Shown here one piece after another: positions 41,395 to 49,388 of a stretch of 64,000 bases of DNA. Under the pieces are notes generated by a model. The model ran no database searches, was not told where the DNA came from, and saw only the letters and a program-made list of their open reading frames with translations. The position numbers and the translations under genes are program-made. Source of the stretch: Comamonas sp. SCN 67-35 (GTDB lineage: Bacteria; Pseudomonadota; Gammaproteobacteria; Burkholderiales; Burkholderiaceae_C); NCBI GenBank assembly GCA_001725255.1, contig MEFV01000001.1:62001-126000 (forward strand). The letters are read 5' to 3'. Numbering within the stretch: the first letter of the stretch is position 1; each line of letters starts with the position of its first letter.

Positions 41395-42871
41395 CCGCCA
41401 GCTCCGCCTCGCCCACGGTGGCGGCCACGGGCGCCTGGGTGAAGAAGTAGTTGAGCTCGATCTCCTTGGGATCAAACGCGGACTTGACCGCGCTGCGCAT
41501 GGACGCGGCCACGAGCTTGCGCGCGTCAGCCGCCTCCCAATCCTCGGGCACGCGCTGGCCGCTGGTCACGCCGCGCAGCAGCACCTGGTGACGAATCAGC
41601 GCATCGATCGAGGGACCGAGCTTCACCGCCTCGTCCGTCTTGGACAGCACCGCCTGCTGCACGCCCGTGATCTTGAACCCGGTGAGCACATCGTCGAACG
41701 TATCGCCATGGTTGCAGGCGTTGAGCACCAGCAGGCGCTTGATGTCGGGCAGATCGAGCACCTGCAGCATCTCCTCGCGGCGCGGGTCGCGCGGGGCCAC
41801 GCCGGTGGTGTCGATCAGCACCATCTTCTTGGACGACAGCAGCCCCAGCAGATCCTGCAGCGCGGCGCGGTCGTGCGCCAGATGCGCGACCACGCCCAGC
41901 ATGCGGCCGTAGGCGCGCAGCTGCTCATGCGCGCCCACGCGGTAGGTGTCGAGCGTGATCAGCCCGACGCTGCCCGGGCCATGCACGCGCGCGCACATCG
42001 CCGCCAGCTTGGCCGCGGTGGTGGTCTTGCCCACGCCCGTGGCGCCCACGAGCGCATAAATGCCGCCCTCTTCATGCAGCGGCAGCGAAAGCGCGTCGGT
42101 CTTGAGGTTGCGCTGGAGCACCTCCATGAGCCATTGCAGCGCATTGGGCGCAGGCAGGTTCTCGGCCAGGTGCTCGAGCACCGCACGAGCGAGCGCGGGC
42201 GAATAGCCGGCGCGAATGAGCTTGAGCATGAGGCTGGACTGCACCGGGTTCTGCCGCGCCTGGCCGAGCCACGCGAGCGTGTTGAAGCGGTCTTCGATCA
42301 GATCCTTCATCGCCTGCAGCTCCTGCATCAGGTGCTGCTGCCCCACCGCGGCGGCGGGCGTGGGCGCGGCCGCGGCCGGCGCACTGCGCCGCGCGGGTGC
42401 CGGCACCCTGTCCGCACCGGCGTCCACCGGGGCACTGCGGCGCGCCGGTGCGCTCACACGCGCGGCCGGCTCGGACGGCGCGGGCGCGGCGCTGCCGTGC
42501 AGGGCCTCCTGGCGGCGGCGCAGCATGCGCTCGCGCACGTAGTCCTGAAACGAGAGCGTGCTCATCGCCAGCTTTTCCGTGTCCTTGGCGACCGAGCTGC
42601 GCGCCAGGCCCGCGTGCACCTGCTCGCTGCGCACGGGGCTGGCCGCGAGGTCGTCCGCACGCTCCTGCAAGCGGCCGCGGCGCGGTTCGACCAGGGGCTG
42701 CAAGCGGGGGGCGGACTGCGCGGGCGGCAGCGAATCCTCGGCCGTTGCGACCACCTCGACGCCGCCATCGACCGGGCGGTTGGAGAGGATGAGCGTGCCG
42801 TCGCCAAAGGTCATGCGCGCCTTGGCCAAGGCCTCCCGCGCGGTGGGGGCGTGAAAACGCTGGATGTTCAT
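41384..42871 (-). CDS. flhF: Flagellar SRP-like GTPase FlhF
   Basis: 495 aa. N-terminal MNIQRFHAPTAREALAKARM then TFGDGTLILSN is the conserved FlhF B-domain. A long Ala/Pro/Arg-rich linker (about 125-175) precedes the NG GTPase domain with P-loop GATGVGKTTT at about 276-285, LITLDTYRVGAHEQLRAYGR, and LIDTTGV. FlhF places polar flagella and helps begin their assembly. The start overlaps flhA by four bases (ATGA). Confidence 0.94.
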   Translation of the reverse strand: MNIQRFHAPTAREALAKARMTFGDGTLILSNRPVDGGVEVVATAEDSLPPAQSAPRLQPLVEPRRGRLQERADDLAASPVRSEQVHAGLARSSVAKDTEKLAMSTLSFQDYVRERMLRRRQEALHGSAAPAPSEPAARVSAPARRSAPVDAGADRVPAPARRSAPAAAAPTPAAAVGQQHLMQELQAMKDLIEDRFNTLAWLGQARQNPVQSSLMLKLIRAGYSPALARAVLEHLAENLPAPNALQWLMEVLQRNLKTDALSLPLHEEGGIYALVGATGVGKTTTAAKLAAMCARVHGPGSVGLITLDTYRVGAHEQLRAYGRMLGVVAHLAHDRAALQDLLGLLSSKKMVLIDTTGVAPRDPRREEMLQVLDLPDIKRLLVLNACNHGDTFDDVLTGFKITGVQQAVLSKTDEAVKLGPSIDALIRHQVLLRGVTSGQRVPEDWEAADARKLVAASMRSAVKSAFDPKEIELNYFFTQAPVAATVGEAELADVA

Positions 42872-44955
42872 GGCGTTGCACCTTTCAAGACGGGACCGAT
42901 GCGTATCGTGTGGGTTTCTGGAATTTCACTGTGCGAGAGCACTTGCAGGCGCGGCGCCATGCGGCGCACCAGCCGCGCGATGGTGCTTCGGATGGCGTCG
43001 GGCACCAGCAGGCAGGCCGGGATGCCCATCTCCTCCTGCCGGTTGGCCACCTCGGCCGCCCTGTGCGTGAGCAGGTCGGCCACGCCGGGGTCCAGCGCCG
43101 GGCCATTGCTGCCCGCCAGCGCCTGCACCAGCAGGCGTTCGAGGTCGGGCTCGATGGCGATCACGTTGAGCTCCTGTGTCGGCCCGTAGATCTGCTGCAC
43201 GATGGCGGGCGCCAGCGCGATGCGCACCTGCTTGAGCAGCTCGGCTGGGTCTTGCGTGCCGCCCGCGTATTCGGCCAGCGTTTCAATGATGGTGCGGATG
43301 TCGCGGATGTGCACGGCCTCTTCCAGCAAGAGCTGAAGCACTTTCTGGAACGTCGTGATCGAGACCAACTTGGGCACCACTTCCTCTATCAACTTGGGCG
43401 CCAGACGCATCACGTGCTCCACGAGCTGCTGCGTCTCGGTGCGGCTCAGGAGCCGCGCCGCCTGCACCTGCATCAAGTGTGACAAATGGGTGGCCATGAC
43501 GGTTTCCGAATCAACGACGGTAAAGCCCGCCATTTGCGCTGCTTCCCTTTGCGCCGCGTCGATCCAGTGCGCGGGCAGGCCGAAGGCCGGGTCGGTCGTC
43601 GGCGTGCCGATGAGTGGCGTGGAGATGCCGCCGGGGTTGATGGCCAGGAACATGCCCGGAAAGGCCTCGCCCTCGCCCACGACCACACCGCGCAGCAGGA
43701 TGCGATAGCCGCTGGGCTTGAGTTCCAGGTTGTCCCTCACGTGCACGGCCGGCGGCAGAAAGCCCACCTCCTGCGCGAACTTGCGCCGCACACCCTTGAT
43801 GCGCGTGAGCAGGTCGCCCTGGCGGTTCTTGTCCACGAGCGCGATCAGGCGGTAACCAAGCTCCAGCCCCAGCAGGTCCACGGGCTGCAGGTCGTCCCAG
43901 CTCGCCTCGCCATCGCTCACCGGGGCGGGCGCCACCGCGTCCTCAGGCTTGGGCCGGCGCTGCACCTCCATGAGCATCCAGGCGATCCAGCCCAGCGCGC
44001 TGCCCATGACGAGAAAGACCGTGTGCGGCATGCCCGGGATCACGCCGAGCAGCACCAGAATGCCTGCCGCCATGCCCAGCACGCGTGGCGACATGAACAC
44101 CTGCTGCATGATCTGCCGGCCCACGTCCACGTCGCGCGCGCCCACGCGCGAAACCACCATGGCCGCCGCCACCGAGATGAGCAGGCCGGGAATCTGCGCC
44201 ACCAGTGCATCGCCCACGGCCAGCAGGATGTAGCTGTTGGCCGCCTCCGCCGCCGACAGGCCGTGCGAGAGCATGCCGATGGAAAAGCCGCCGATGATGT
44301 TGATGATGAGGATCAGGATGCCGGCGATCGCGTCGCCGCGCACGAACTTGCTCGCGCCGTCCATCGCGCCGAAGAAGTTGGCCTCGTCCTGGATTTCCAC
44401 GCGCCGCTGCTTGGCGGCCGCCTCGTCGATGAGGCCGCTGTTCAGGTCGGCATCGACGGCCATCTGCTTGCCGGGCATCGCATCCAGCGTGAAACGCGCC
44501 GACACCTCGGCGATGCGCTCCGCGCCCTTGGTCACCACGACGAAGTTGATCACCACCAGAATGGCGAACACGATGAGGCCGACGGCGAAGTTGCCGCCGA
44601 TCAGGAAGTGCCCGAAGGCCTCGATCACCGCGCCCGCCGCGCCCGGCCCGGTATGGCCCTCGAGCAGCACCACGCGGGTGGACGCGACGTTCAGCGACAG
44701 CCGCATCAGGGTGGTGAGCAGCAGCACCGCCGGAAACGCCGCGAAATCCAGCGGCTTGATCATGTAGGCGGCCACCATCATCACCATCAGCGCCACGGCG
44801 ATGTTGAAGGTGAAGAAGGTATCGAGCAGCCAGGGCGGGAAAGGCAGCACCATCAGCGCCAGGATCACCACCACCAGCACCGGGATGGACAGCCCCTGCA
44901 GCAGCGAGCGGTTGGTTCCCACCCAGGTTTTCGCGGATTGAATCGACGGCGTCAT
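42868..44955 (-). CDS. flhA: Flagellar export gate protein FlhA
   Basis: 695 aa, standard size. About eight membrane spans occupy the first about 320 residues, including the FHIPEP-type region (VNFVVVTKGAERIAEVSARF then TLDAMPGKQMAVDADLNSG). The large cytoplasmic domain docks chaperone-substrate complexes. The start overlaps the end of flhB by four bases. Confidence 0.97.
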   Translation of the reverse strand: MTPSIQSAKTWVGTNRSLLQGLSIPVLVVVILALMVLPFPPWLLDTFFTFNIAVALMVMMVAAYMIKPLDFAAFPAVLLLTTLMRLSLNVASTRVVLLEGHTGPGAAGAVIEAFGHFLIGGNFAVGLIVFAILVVINFVVVTKGAERIAEVSARFTLDAMPGKQMAVDADLNSGLIDEAAAKQRRVEIQDEANFFGAMDGASKFVRGDAIAGILILIINIIGGFSIGMLSHGLSAAEAANSYILLAVGDALVAQIPGLLISVAAAMVVSRVGARDVDVGRQIMQQVFMSPRVLGMAAGILVLLGVIPGMPHTVFLVMGSALGWIAWMLMEVQRRPKPEDAVAPAPVSDGEASWDDLQPVDLLGLELGYRLIALVDKNRQGDLLTRIKGVRRKFAQEVGFLPPAVHVRDNLELKPSGYRILLRGVVVGEGEAFPGMFLAINPGGISTPLIGTPTTDPAFGLPAHWIDAAQREAAQMAGFTVVDSETVMATHLSHLMQVQAARLLSRTETQQLVEHVMRLAPKLIEEVVPKLVSITTFQKVLQLLLEEAVHIRDIRTIIETLAEYAGGTQDPAELLKQVRIALAPAIVQQIYGPTQELNVIAIEPDLERLLVQALAGSNGPALDPGVADLLTHRAAEVANRQEEMGIPACLLVPDAIRSTIARLVRRMAPRLQVLSHSEIPETHTIRIGPVLKGATP

Positions 44956-46103
44956 CGTGTCTTGGCCTGCGGCGAATGCGGATCGAGCTCCGGCGGGATG
45001 TATTCATCGGGAACGGGCTGCGCATCGGGCATGCCGCCCTCGCCGCGCAGTGCCGCCTTCAGGCGGTAGACGTAGGCCAGCACCTGCGCCACCGCGGTGT
45101 ACAGCTGCGCCGGAATCGGCTGGTCCAGGTCGGCGTGGGCGTAAAGCGCCCGCGCCAGCATGGGCGAACGCAGCACGGGAATCGCATGCTCGGTGGCCAC
45201 GTCGCGGATGCGGAAGGCCACAAGGTCCGTGCCCTTGGAGATCACCTGCGGCGCGCTCATCGAGGCTTCGTCATAGCGCAGCGCCACGGCATAGTGCGTG
45301 GGGTTCATCACCACGAAGTCGGCCCTGGGCACGGCATTCACGCTCGCGCGCTCGGCCACCTCGCGCTGCTTCTGGCGCAGGCGGCGCTTGATCTCGGGGT
45401 TGCCATCGGCGTCCTTGTGCTCCTGCTTGACCTCTTCATGGCTCATCTTCAGGCGCGACCTGTGCAGGTACTGCTGCAGCGGCACGTCCACCAGCGTGAA
45501 GATGAACACCACCAGCAGCAGCAGCGCAATGCCCGTGGCGATCCACTCGCCCGCGTCACGCAGCGAAGGGCTGCTGGGCTGCAGCACCAGCTGCGCCATC
45601 TTCTCGGTGCTCGTGACCATGTACTTCCACGCCACATAGATGAGCGCGGTGGCCAGCAGCAGCATCTTGCCGAGGTTGGAGAGCTTGTCCTTGGAAAACA
45701 GGTTCTTCACGCCCTGCAGCGGATTGAGCCGGTTGAACTGCGGCTGCAGCGCCTTCAGGCTCCAGATCCAGCCGCCCGAACCCAGGCTGGCCGCCACGGC
45801 CGACACGGCCGCCAGCAGCGCCAGGATCAGGCTGACGGCCAGCCCCACCAGCAGCATGGGCTGCAGGCGCGCGAGCATGCTTGCGGGCACGTGCACGGTT
45901 TGCGCATCGAACGTGAGCTGGCGCCCCATCTCGCGCAGGAGCACATCGACGAGCGCGGGAAAGAAGTTCCACAGCACCAGCCCGAGCACACCGAGAACCG
46001 CCAGATGCGAGAGCTCCTGCGAACGCGGCGCCTGCCCGTCCTCGCGCGCCTTCTGGAGCTTGCGCTCCGTGGCCGGGAGCTGTTTGTCTTCGCTCGAATC
46101 CAT
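44952..46103 (-). CDS. flhB: Flagellar export switch protein FlhB
   Basis: 383 aa from the ATG at 46103. Four membrane spans lie within about 30-210, followed by a cytoplasmic domain with the autocleavage motif NPTH at about 267-270 (FVVMNPTHYAVALRYD). Cleavage there switches export from hook to filament proteins. First gene of the flh operon, with a CTTTAG-type promoter-like element before it. Confidence 0.97.
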   Translation of the reverse strand: MDSSEDKQLPATERKLQKAREDGQAPRSQELSHLAVLGVLGLVLWNFFPALVDVLLREMGRQLTFDAQTVHVPASMLARLQPMLLVGLAVSLILALLAAVSAVAASLGSGGWIWSLKALQPQFNRLNPLQGVKNLFSKDKLSNLGKMLLLATALIYVAWKYMVTSTEKMAQLVLQPSSPSLRDAGEWIATGIALLLLVVFIFTLVDVPLQQYLHRSRLKMSHEEVKQEHKDADGNPEIKRRLRQKQREVAERASVNAVPRADFVVMNPTHYAVALRYDEASMSAPQVISKGTDLVAFRIRDVATEHAIPVLRSPMLARALYAHADLDQPIPAQLYTAVAQVLAYVYRLKAALRGEGGMPDAQPVPDEYIPPELDPHSPQAKTR

Positions 46104-46112
46104 GGTCCGGCC

Positions 46113-46140
46113 ATTGTCGGAACAAGAGCGAAGCGCTAAA
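46113..46140 (-). promoter_or_regulatory. Shared CTTTAG-type element upstream of flhB
   Basis: Minus strand: TTTAGC (46140-46135), 16 bases, GACAAT (46118-46113), nine bases before the flhB ATG. Spacing and ends agree with the elements before flgB and flgI. Confidence 0.3.
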
Positions 46141-46187
46141 GCATGAACAACGAGGCGCAAACGCCGTTATTCAAAACGTCTGCCAAA

Positions 46188-46240
46188 ATCACGAAAACAT
46201 AGCTGTCAGCGCCCGCCCAGCAAGCGCCAAAGCCATATTC
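46188..46240. repeat. Interspersed repeat, copy 4, between cheZ and flhB
   Basis: It contains AAAACATAGCTGTCAGCGCC and, after a short spacer, AGCAAGCGCCAAAGCCATAT. AACATAGCT is shared with copy 2 and AGCTGYCAGCGC with copy 1. The remaining cheZ-flhB spacer has no gene. Confidence 0.5.
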
Positions 46241-46259
46241 GAGCAAGATTTCAGGTTTT

Positions 46260-46904
46260 TCAGAACCCCAGGCTGGCCAGCAGGTCATCGACCTGCGACT
46301 GGTCGGTCACGACCTCTTCGGCGCTCTTTTCGGGATTCACCACCGGCCCCTGCAGCTTCGCGGTCTGCTCCGGCGGCGCCTCGGACGCCACGACGCTGCC
46401 GGGCGGCGCGGTCTGGATCACCAGATGCACCAGTTGCTCCTCGATCGTCGCCGCGAGCATGACCACGCGCGCGATCACCTGCCCGGTGAGATCGTGGAAA
46501 TCCTGGGCCATCATGATTTCGGTCAGGTGGCTGTCCAGTTCATTGCCCGCGCTGCGCAGATCGGTCAGAAAGTTGTAGATCTCGCCCCTGGCGACGGCCG
46601 CCACCGGATCGGCCACGAGCGACTTGAGCACACGCGCGCCCTCGTCGCTCACGCGGTCGCGGATGGCCTTGGACATCTCCACGCGGCCCAGCACCTTCTC
46701 GGCCGCCTCTCCCGTCAGGCGCGAGATGTAGGACAGGCGGCTTTGCGCATCGGGCAGTTCGCCCATGGTGCTGCGCAGCTGATTGGCAAACCCGAGCTCG
46801 GTGAGCGCCGTGTGCAACTGGCGTGTGAGCTGCCCGATACGCGTGTGCACGTCCGCATCGGCCGGCGCCGCGAGCGCCTTCGCTTCCCCATCCGCCATGC
46901 TCAC
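46260..46904 (-). CDS. cheZ: Protein phosphatase CheZ
   Basis: 214 aa from a GTG at 46904 that overlaps the cheY stop (GTGA); the ATG at 46898 is an alternative. The active-site helix [15 protein letters not shown] carries Asp138 and Gln142, equivalent to E. coli Asp143 and Gln147. The C-terminus ([14 protein letters not shown]) is the CheY-binding peptide. It dephosphorylates CheY-P. Confidence 0.95.
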   Translation of the reverse strand: MSMADGEAKALAAPADADVHTRIGQLTRQLHTALTELGFANQLRSTMGELPDAQSRLSYISRLTGEAAEKVLGRVEMSKAIRDRVSDEGARVLKSLVADPVAAVARGEIYNFLTDLRSAGNELDSHLTEIMMAQDFHDLTGQVIARVVMLAATIEEQLVHLVIQTAPPGSVVASEAPPEQTAKLQGPVVNPEKSAEEVVTDQSQVDDLLASLGF

Positions 46905-47287
46905 AGCCCCAGCTTCTTGAGGATCAGCATGACTTTTTCTTCGAGCGTGGCCTTGGTGAAGGGCTTGACGATGTAGCCCGCCGCCCCGCCCTGCGCGGCG
47001 GCCACGATGTCTTCCTTGCGCGCCTCGGCCGTCACCATGAGCACGGGCAGGTGCTTGAGGCTCTCGTCCTTCTTGACCTCGGCCAGAAGCTGAAAGCCGT
47101 TCATGTTCGGCATGTTGATGTCGGTGACGATGAAGTCGAACTTGCTGGCGCGCAGTTTCTGCAGCGCCACCACGCCGTCTTCCGCCTCGTCGGCCTCGGC
47201 GAACCCGCTCTCCTTGAGCAGGTTGCGCACGATGCGGCGCATGGTCGAAAAATCGTCAACGATCAGAAAACGAAGGGCTGAAGACAC
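46901..47287 (-). CDS. cheY: Chemotaxis response regulator CheY (GTG start)
   Basis: 128 aa single receiver domain. Acidic pocket Asp11/Asp12, phospho-acceptor Asp56 ([13 protein letters not shown]), Thr in MVTAEA and Lys in [10 protein letters not shown] are all present. It starts with GTG. CheY-P binds FliM and changes motor rotation. No cheA or cheW is in the window, so its kinase is encoded elsewhere. Confidence 0.95.
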   Translation of the reverse strand: MSSALRFLIVDDFSTMRRIVRNLLKESGFAEADEAEDGVVALQKLRASKFDFIVTDINMPNMNGFQLLAEVKKDESLKHLPVLMVTAEARKEDIVAAAQGGAAGYIVKPFTKATLEEKVMLILKKLGL

Positions 47288-47355
47288 AAAGGACCCTTTC
47301 GGTCGAAAACATGTAATGGATTATTACGGCTACAACGGTCAAATGCCATGCGCGC

Positions 47356-48366
47356 TTACCCGGCTGCCTTGGCGGCCGCATCGACAGGCGCACTGACAGG
47401 CGCACTGACCGGAGCGGCGGAAGGCGCATTGTCCGGTTTTTTGTCGGCGGGCCCGGCGGGCAGGGACAAAGTGGGCAGATCGTGGCTCATCAGGCGCTCT
47501 TCGGCCTCCTTGGTGAGCACGGTGATGGTGATGCGCCGGTTCACCGCGGCGCGCGGCTCCTTGGGCTCTAGCGGATCGCTCGCCGCCAGGCCCACCACGC
47601 GGATGAGCTTGTCGTCGGGCATGCCGCCGGCCACCAGCTCGCGGCGCGAGGCATTGCCCCGGTCGGCCGACAGCTCCCAGTTGCTGTAACCCTTGTCGCC
47701 ATTGCCATAGGGCGTGGCGTCGGTGTGCCCGGCAATGCTGATGCGGTTTTCCACGCCGCCCAGCGCCCCGCCTATGGCCCGCAGGATGTTGCGCATGTAG
47801 GGCTTGACCAGCGCGCTGCCGCTGTCGAACATCGGCCGGTTCTGCTCGTCCACGATCTGCACCTGCAGGCCATCGGGTGTCACGTCGATGCGAATCTGCG
47901 AGCGGTATTCGTTGAGCGTCATGTCCTGCGTGATCACCGATTCGAGCTTGCCCTGCAGCGCCTTGATGCGCTGCGCATCGATGCGCGCGCGCTCGGCCCG
48001 CTGCGCCTCGATGCTCTGGGGCCTGGCCTGCTGGCTGGCGTGCCCCTTTTCGGCATCGCTGTCCTGGCTGCGCTTCATCTGGCCGTACACGCGGGCCAGA
48101 TCCGTGCCCCCGCCCTGGATCACGCTGGAGCTGTTGCCCGCGCCATCGCCCCCTTGCATCGCCACCTTCATCGGCGACGCGAAATACTCGGCGATGCCCT
48201 GCAAATCGCCCTTGCTGGTCGAGCCCAGCAGCCACATCAGCAGGAAGAAGGCCATCATGGCCGTCACGAAGTCTGCGTAGGCGATCTTCCAGGCTCCCCC
48301 ATGCGCGCCGTGAGCAGCCTTCTTGACGCGCTTGATGATGATGGGTTGCAGCTTGTTGTCAGCCAT
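47356..48366 (-). CDS. motB: Flagellar stator protein MotB
   Basis: 336 aa. The N-terminal membrane segment AYADFVTAMMAFFLLMWL holds the proton-carrying Asp32. A plug/linker and an OmpA-like peptidoglycan-binding domain follow (about 170-290, ISIAGHTDATPYG). The C-terminal tail is Ala/Pro-rich with short repeats. It anchors the stator to the cell wall. It lies 27 bases after motA. Confidence 0.96.
   Translation of the reverse strand: MADNKLQPIIIKRVKKAAHGAHGGAWKIAYADFVTAMMAFFLLMWLLGSTSKGDLQGIAEYFASPMKVAMQGGDGAGNSSSVIQGGGTDLARVYGQMKRSQDSDAEKGHASQQARPQSIEAQRAERARIDAQRIKALQGKLESVITQDMTLNEYRSQIRIDVTPDGLQVQIVDEQNRPMFDSGSALVKPYMRNILRAIGGALGGVENRISIAGHTDATPYGNGDKGYSNWELSADRGNASRRELVAGGMPDDKLIRVVGLAASDPLEPKEPRAAVNRRITITVLTKEAEERLMSHDLPTLSLPAGPADKKPDNAPSAAPVSAPVSAPVDAAAKAAG
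47383..47417. repeat. 12-bp tandem repeat in the 3' end of motB
   Basis: GACAGGCGCACT occurs twice in tandem, followed by a degenerate third unit (GACCGGAGCGG). In the motB frame it encodes SAPV units in the C-terminal tail, after the OmpA-like domain. Twelve bases keep the frame, so copy number could vary harmlessly. Confidence 0.6.
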
Positions 48367-48393
48367 GGTTCGGCTTTCAGCCAGATGCCGGCC

Positions 48394-49254
48394 TTATTTC
48401 TTGCCCTTGACGTGGTTTTCCAGCTCGATGAAGCCCGGACGCACGTCGGAGAAAAGCACCTTGCGGCCAAACTCGATGGCCGTGGCGGGGTTATAGCCCT
48501 GCATGCTCGCCAGCAGGGTGGATTTGATGCACAGCAGCTCCTTGCTCGCGTCTTCATTGCGCTGCTCGAGCAACCCCGCCAGCGGCTCCGCCACCGCGTA
48601 AGCCAGAAAGATGCCCAGGAAGGTGCCAACCAGCGCGGAGGCAATCATGCCGCCGAGCACCGCCGGCGGCTGCCCCACGTTGCCCATGGTGTTGACCACG
48701 CCCAGCACGGCGGCCACGATGCCGAAGGCCGGCAGCGCTCCCGCCAGGCGCGTGAGCGCCGCCACCGGCCCGTACGCTTCCTGGTGGTGCGTTTCGATCT
48801 CGCTCTCCATCAGCGCCTCGATTTCGTGCGCGTTCAGGTTGCCCGACACCATCATGCGCAGGTAATCGGTGGTGAATTCCAGTACGTGATGGTCCGAACC
48901 GACCGCCGGATATTTCTTGAACAGCTCGGATTCATGCGGCGATTCGACATCGTTTTCGATCGCCATCAGGCCTTCCTTGCGCGCCTTCTGCAGGATCTCG
49001 TAGAGCATCGCCAGCAGCTCCAGATAACGCGCCTTGGTGTACCGACTGCCCTTGAGCAGCTTGGGCACCTCGCGCACCGTGGCCTTGAGCACCTTGGGCT
49101 GGTTGTTCACCACGAACGACCCGAAAGCCGCGCCGCCGATGGTCGCCATCTCGAACGGCAAGGCCTCCATCAGCACATGGATGTTGCCGCCATGGGCCAC
49201 GAAAACGCCAAAGACGCTTGCGAAGACGACGACGTAGCCGATGATGACGAACAT
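48394..49254 (-). CDS. motA: Flagellar stator protein MotA
   Basis: 286 aa. Four membrane spans, with the cytoplasmic charged loop between spans 2 and 3, and the conserved proline region (ALPAFGIVAAVLGVVNTMGN; GTFLGIFLAYAVAEPLAG). It begins MFVIIGYVVVFASVFGVFVA, typical of the E. coli-type MotA. With MotB it forms the proton channel that turns FliG. Confidence 0.96.
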   Translation of the reverse strand: MFVIIGYVVVFASVFGVFVAHGGNIHVLMEALPFEMATIGGAAFGSFVVNNQPKVLKATVREVPKLLKGSRYTKARYLELLAMLYEILQKARKEGLMAIENDVESPHESELFKKYPAVGSDHHVLEFTTDYLRMMVSGNLNAHEIEALMESEIETHHQEAYGPVAALTRLAGALPAFGIVAAVLGVVNTMGNVGQPPAVLGGMIASALVGTFLGIFLAYAVAEPLAGLLEQRNEDASKELLCIKSTLLASMQGYNPATAIEFGRKVLFSDVRPGFIELENHVKGKK

Positions 49255-49388
49255 AGTGCGCTGATTGTGTCAGGGTTGTTCCAGCTTCAAATCAGTGATC
49301 AGGAAGGATAAAAGAGGGTTTTCCTCGCCGATTACTTTCACTTGAAGCAACCATAACACTCGCATCGATAGCCGATGGCCTGCCCGCG

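Noticed and set aside
43486..45069. 527-codon plus-strand frame opposite flhA/flhB
   Set aside because: Antisense shadow with His/Arg-rich low-complexity translation.
49255..49388. Possible sigma-28 site upstream of motA (TCAAGTGA on the minus strand)
   Set aside because: The -10 half at the correct spacing does not resemble GCCGWTAA.
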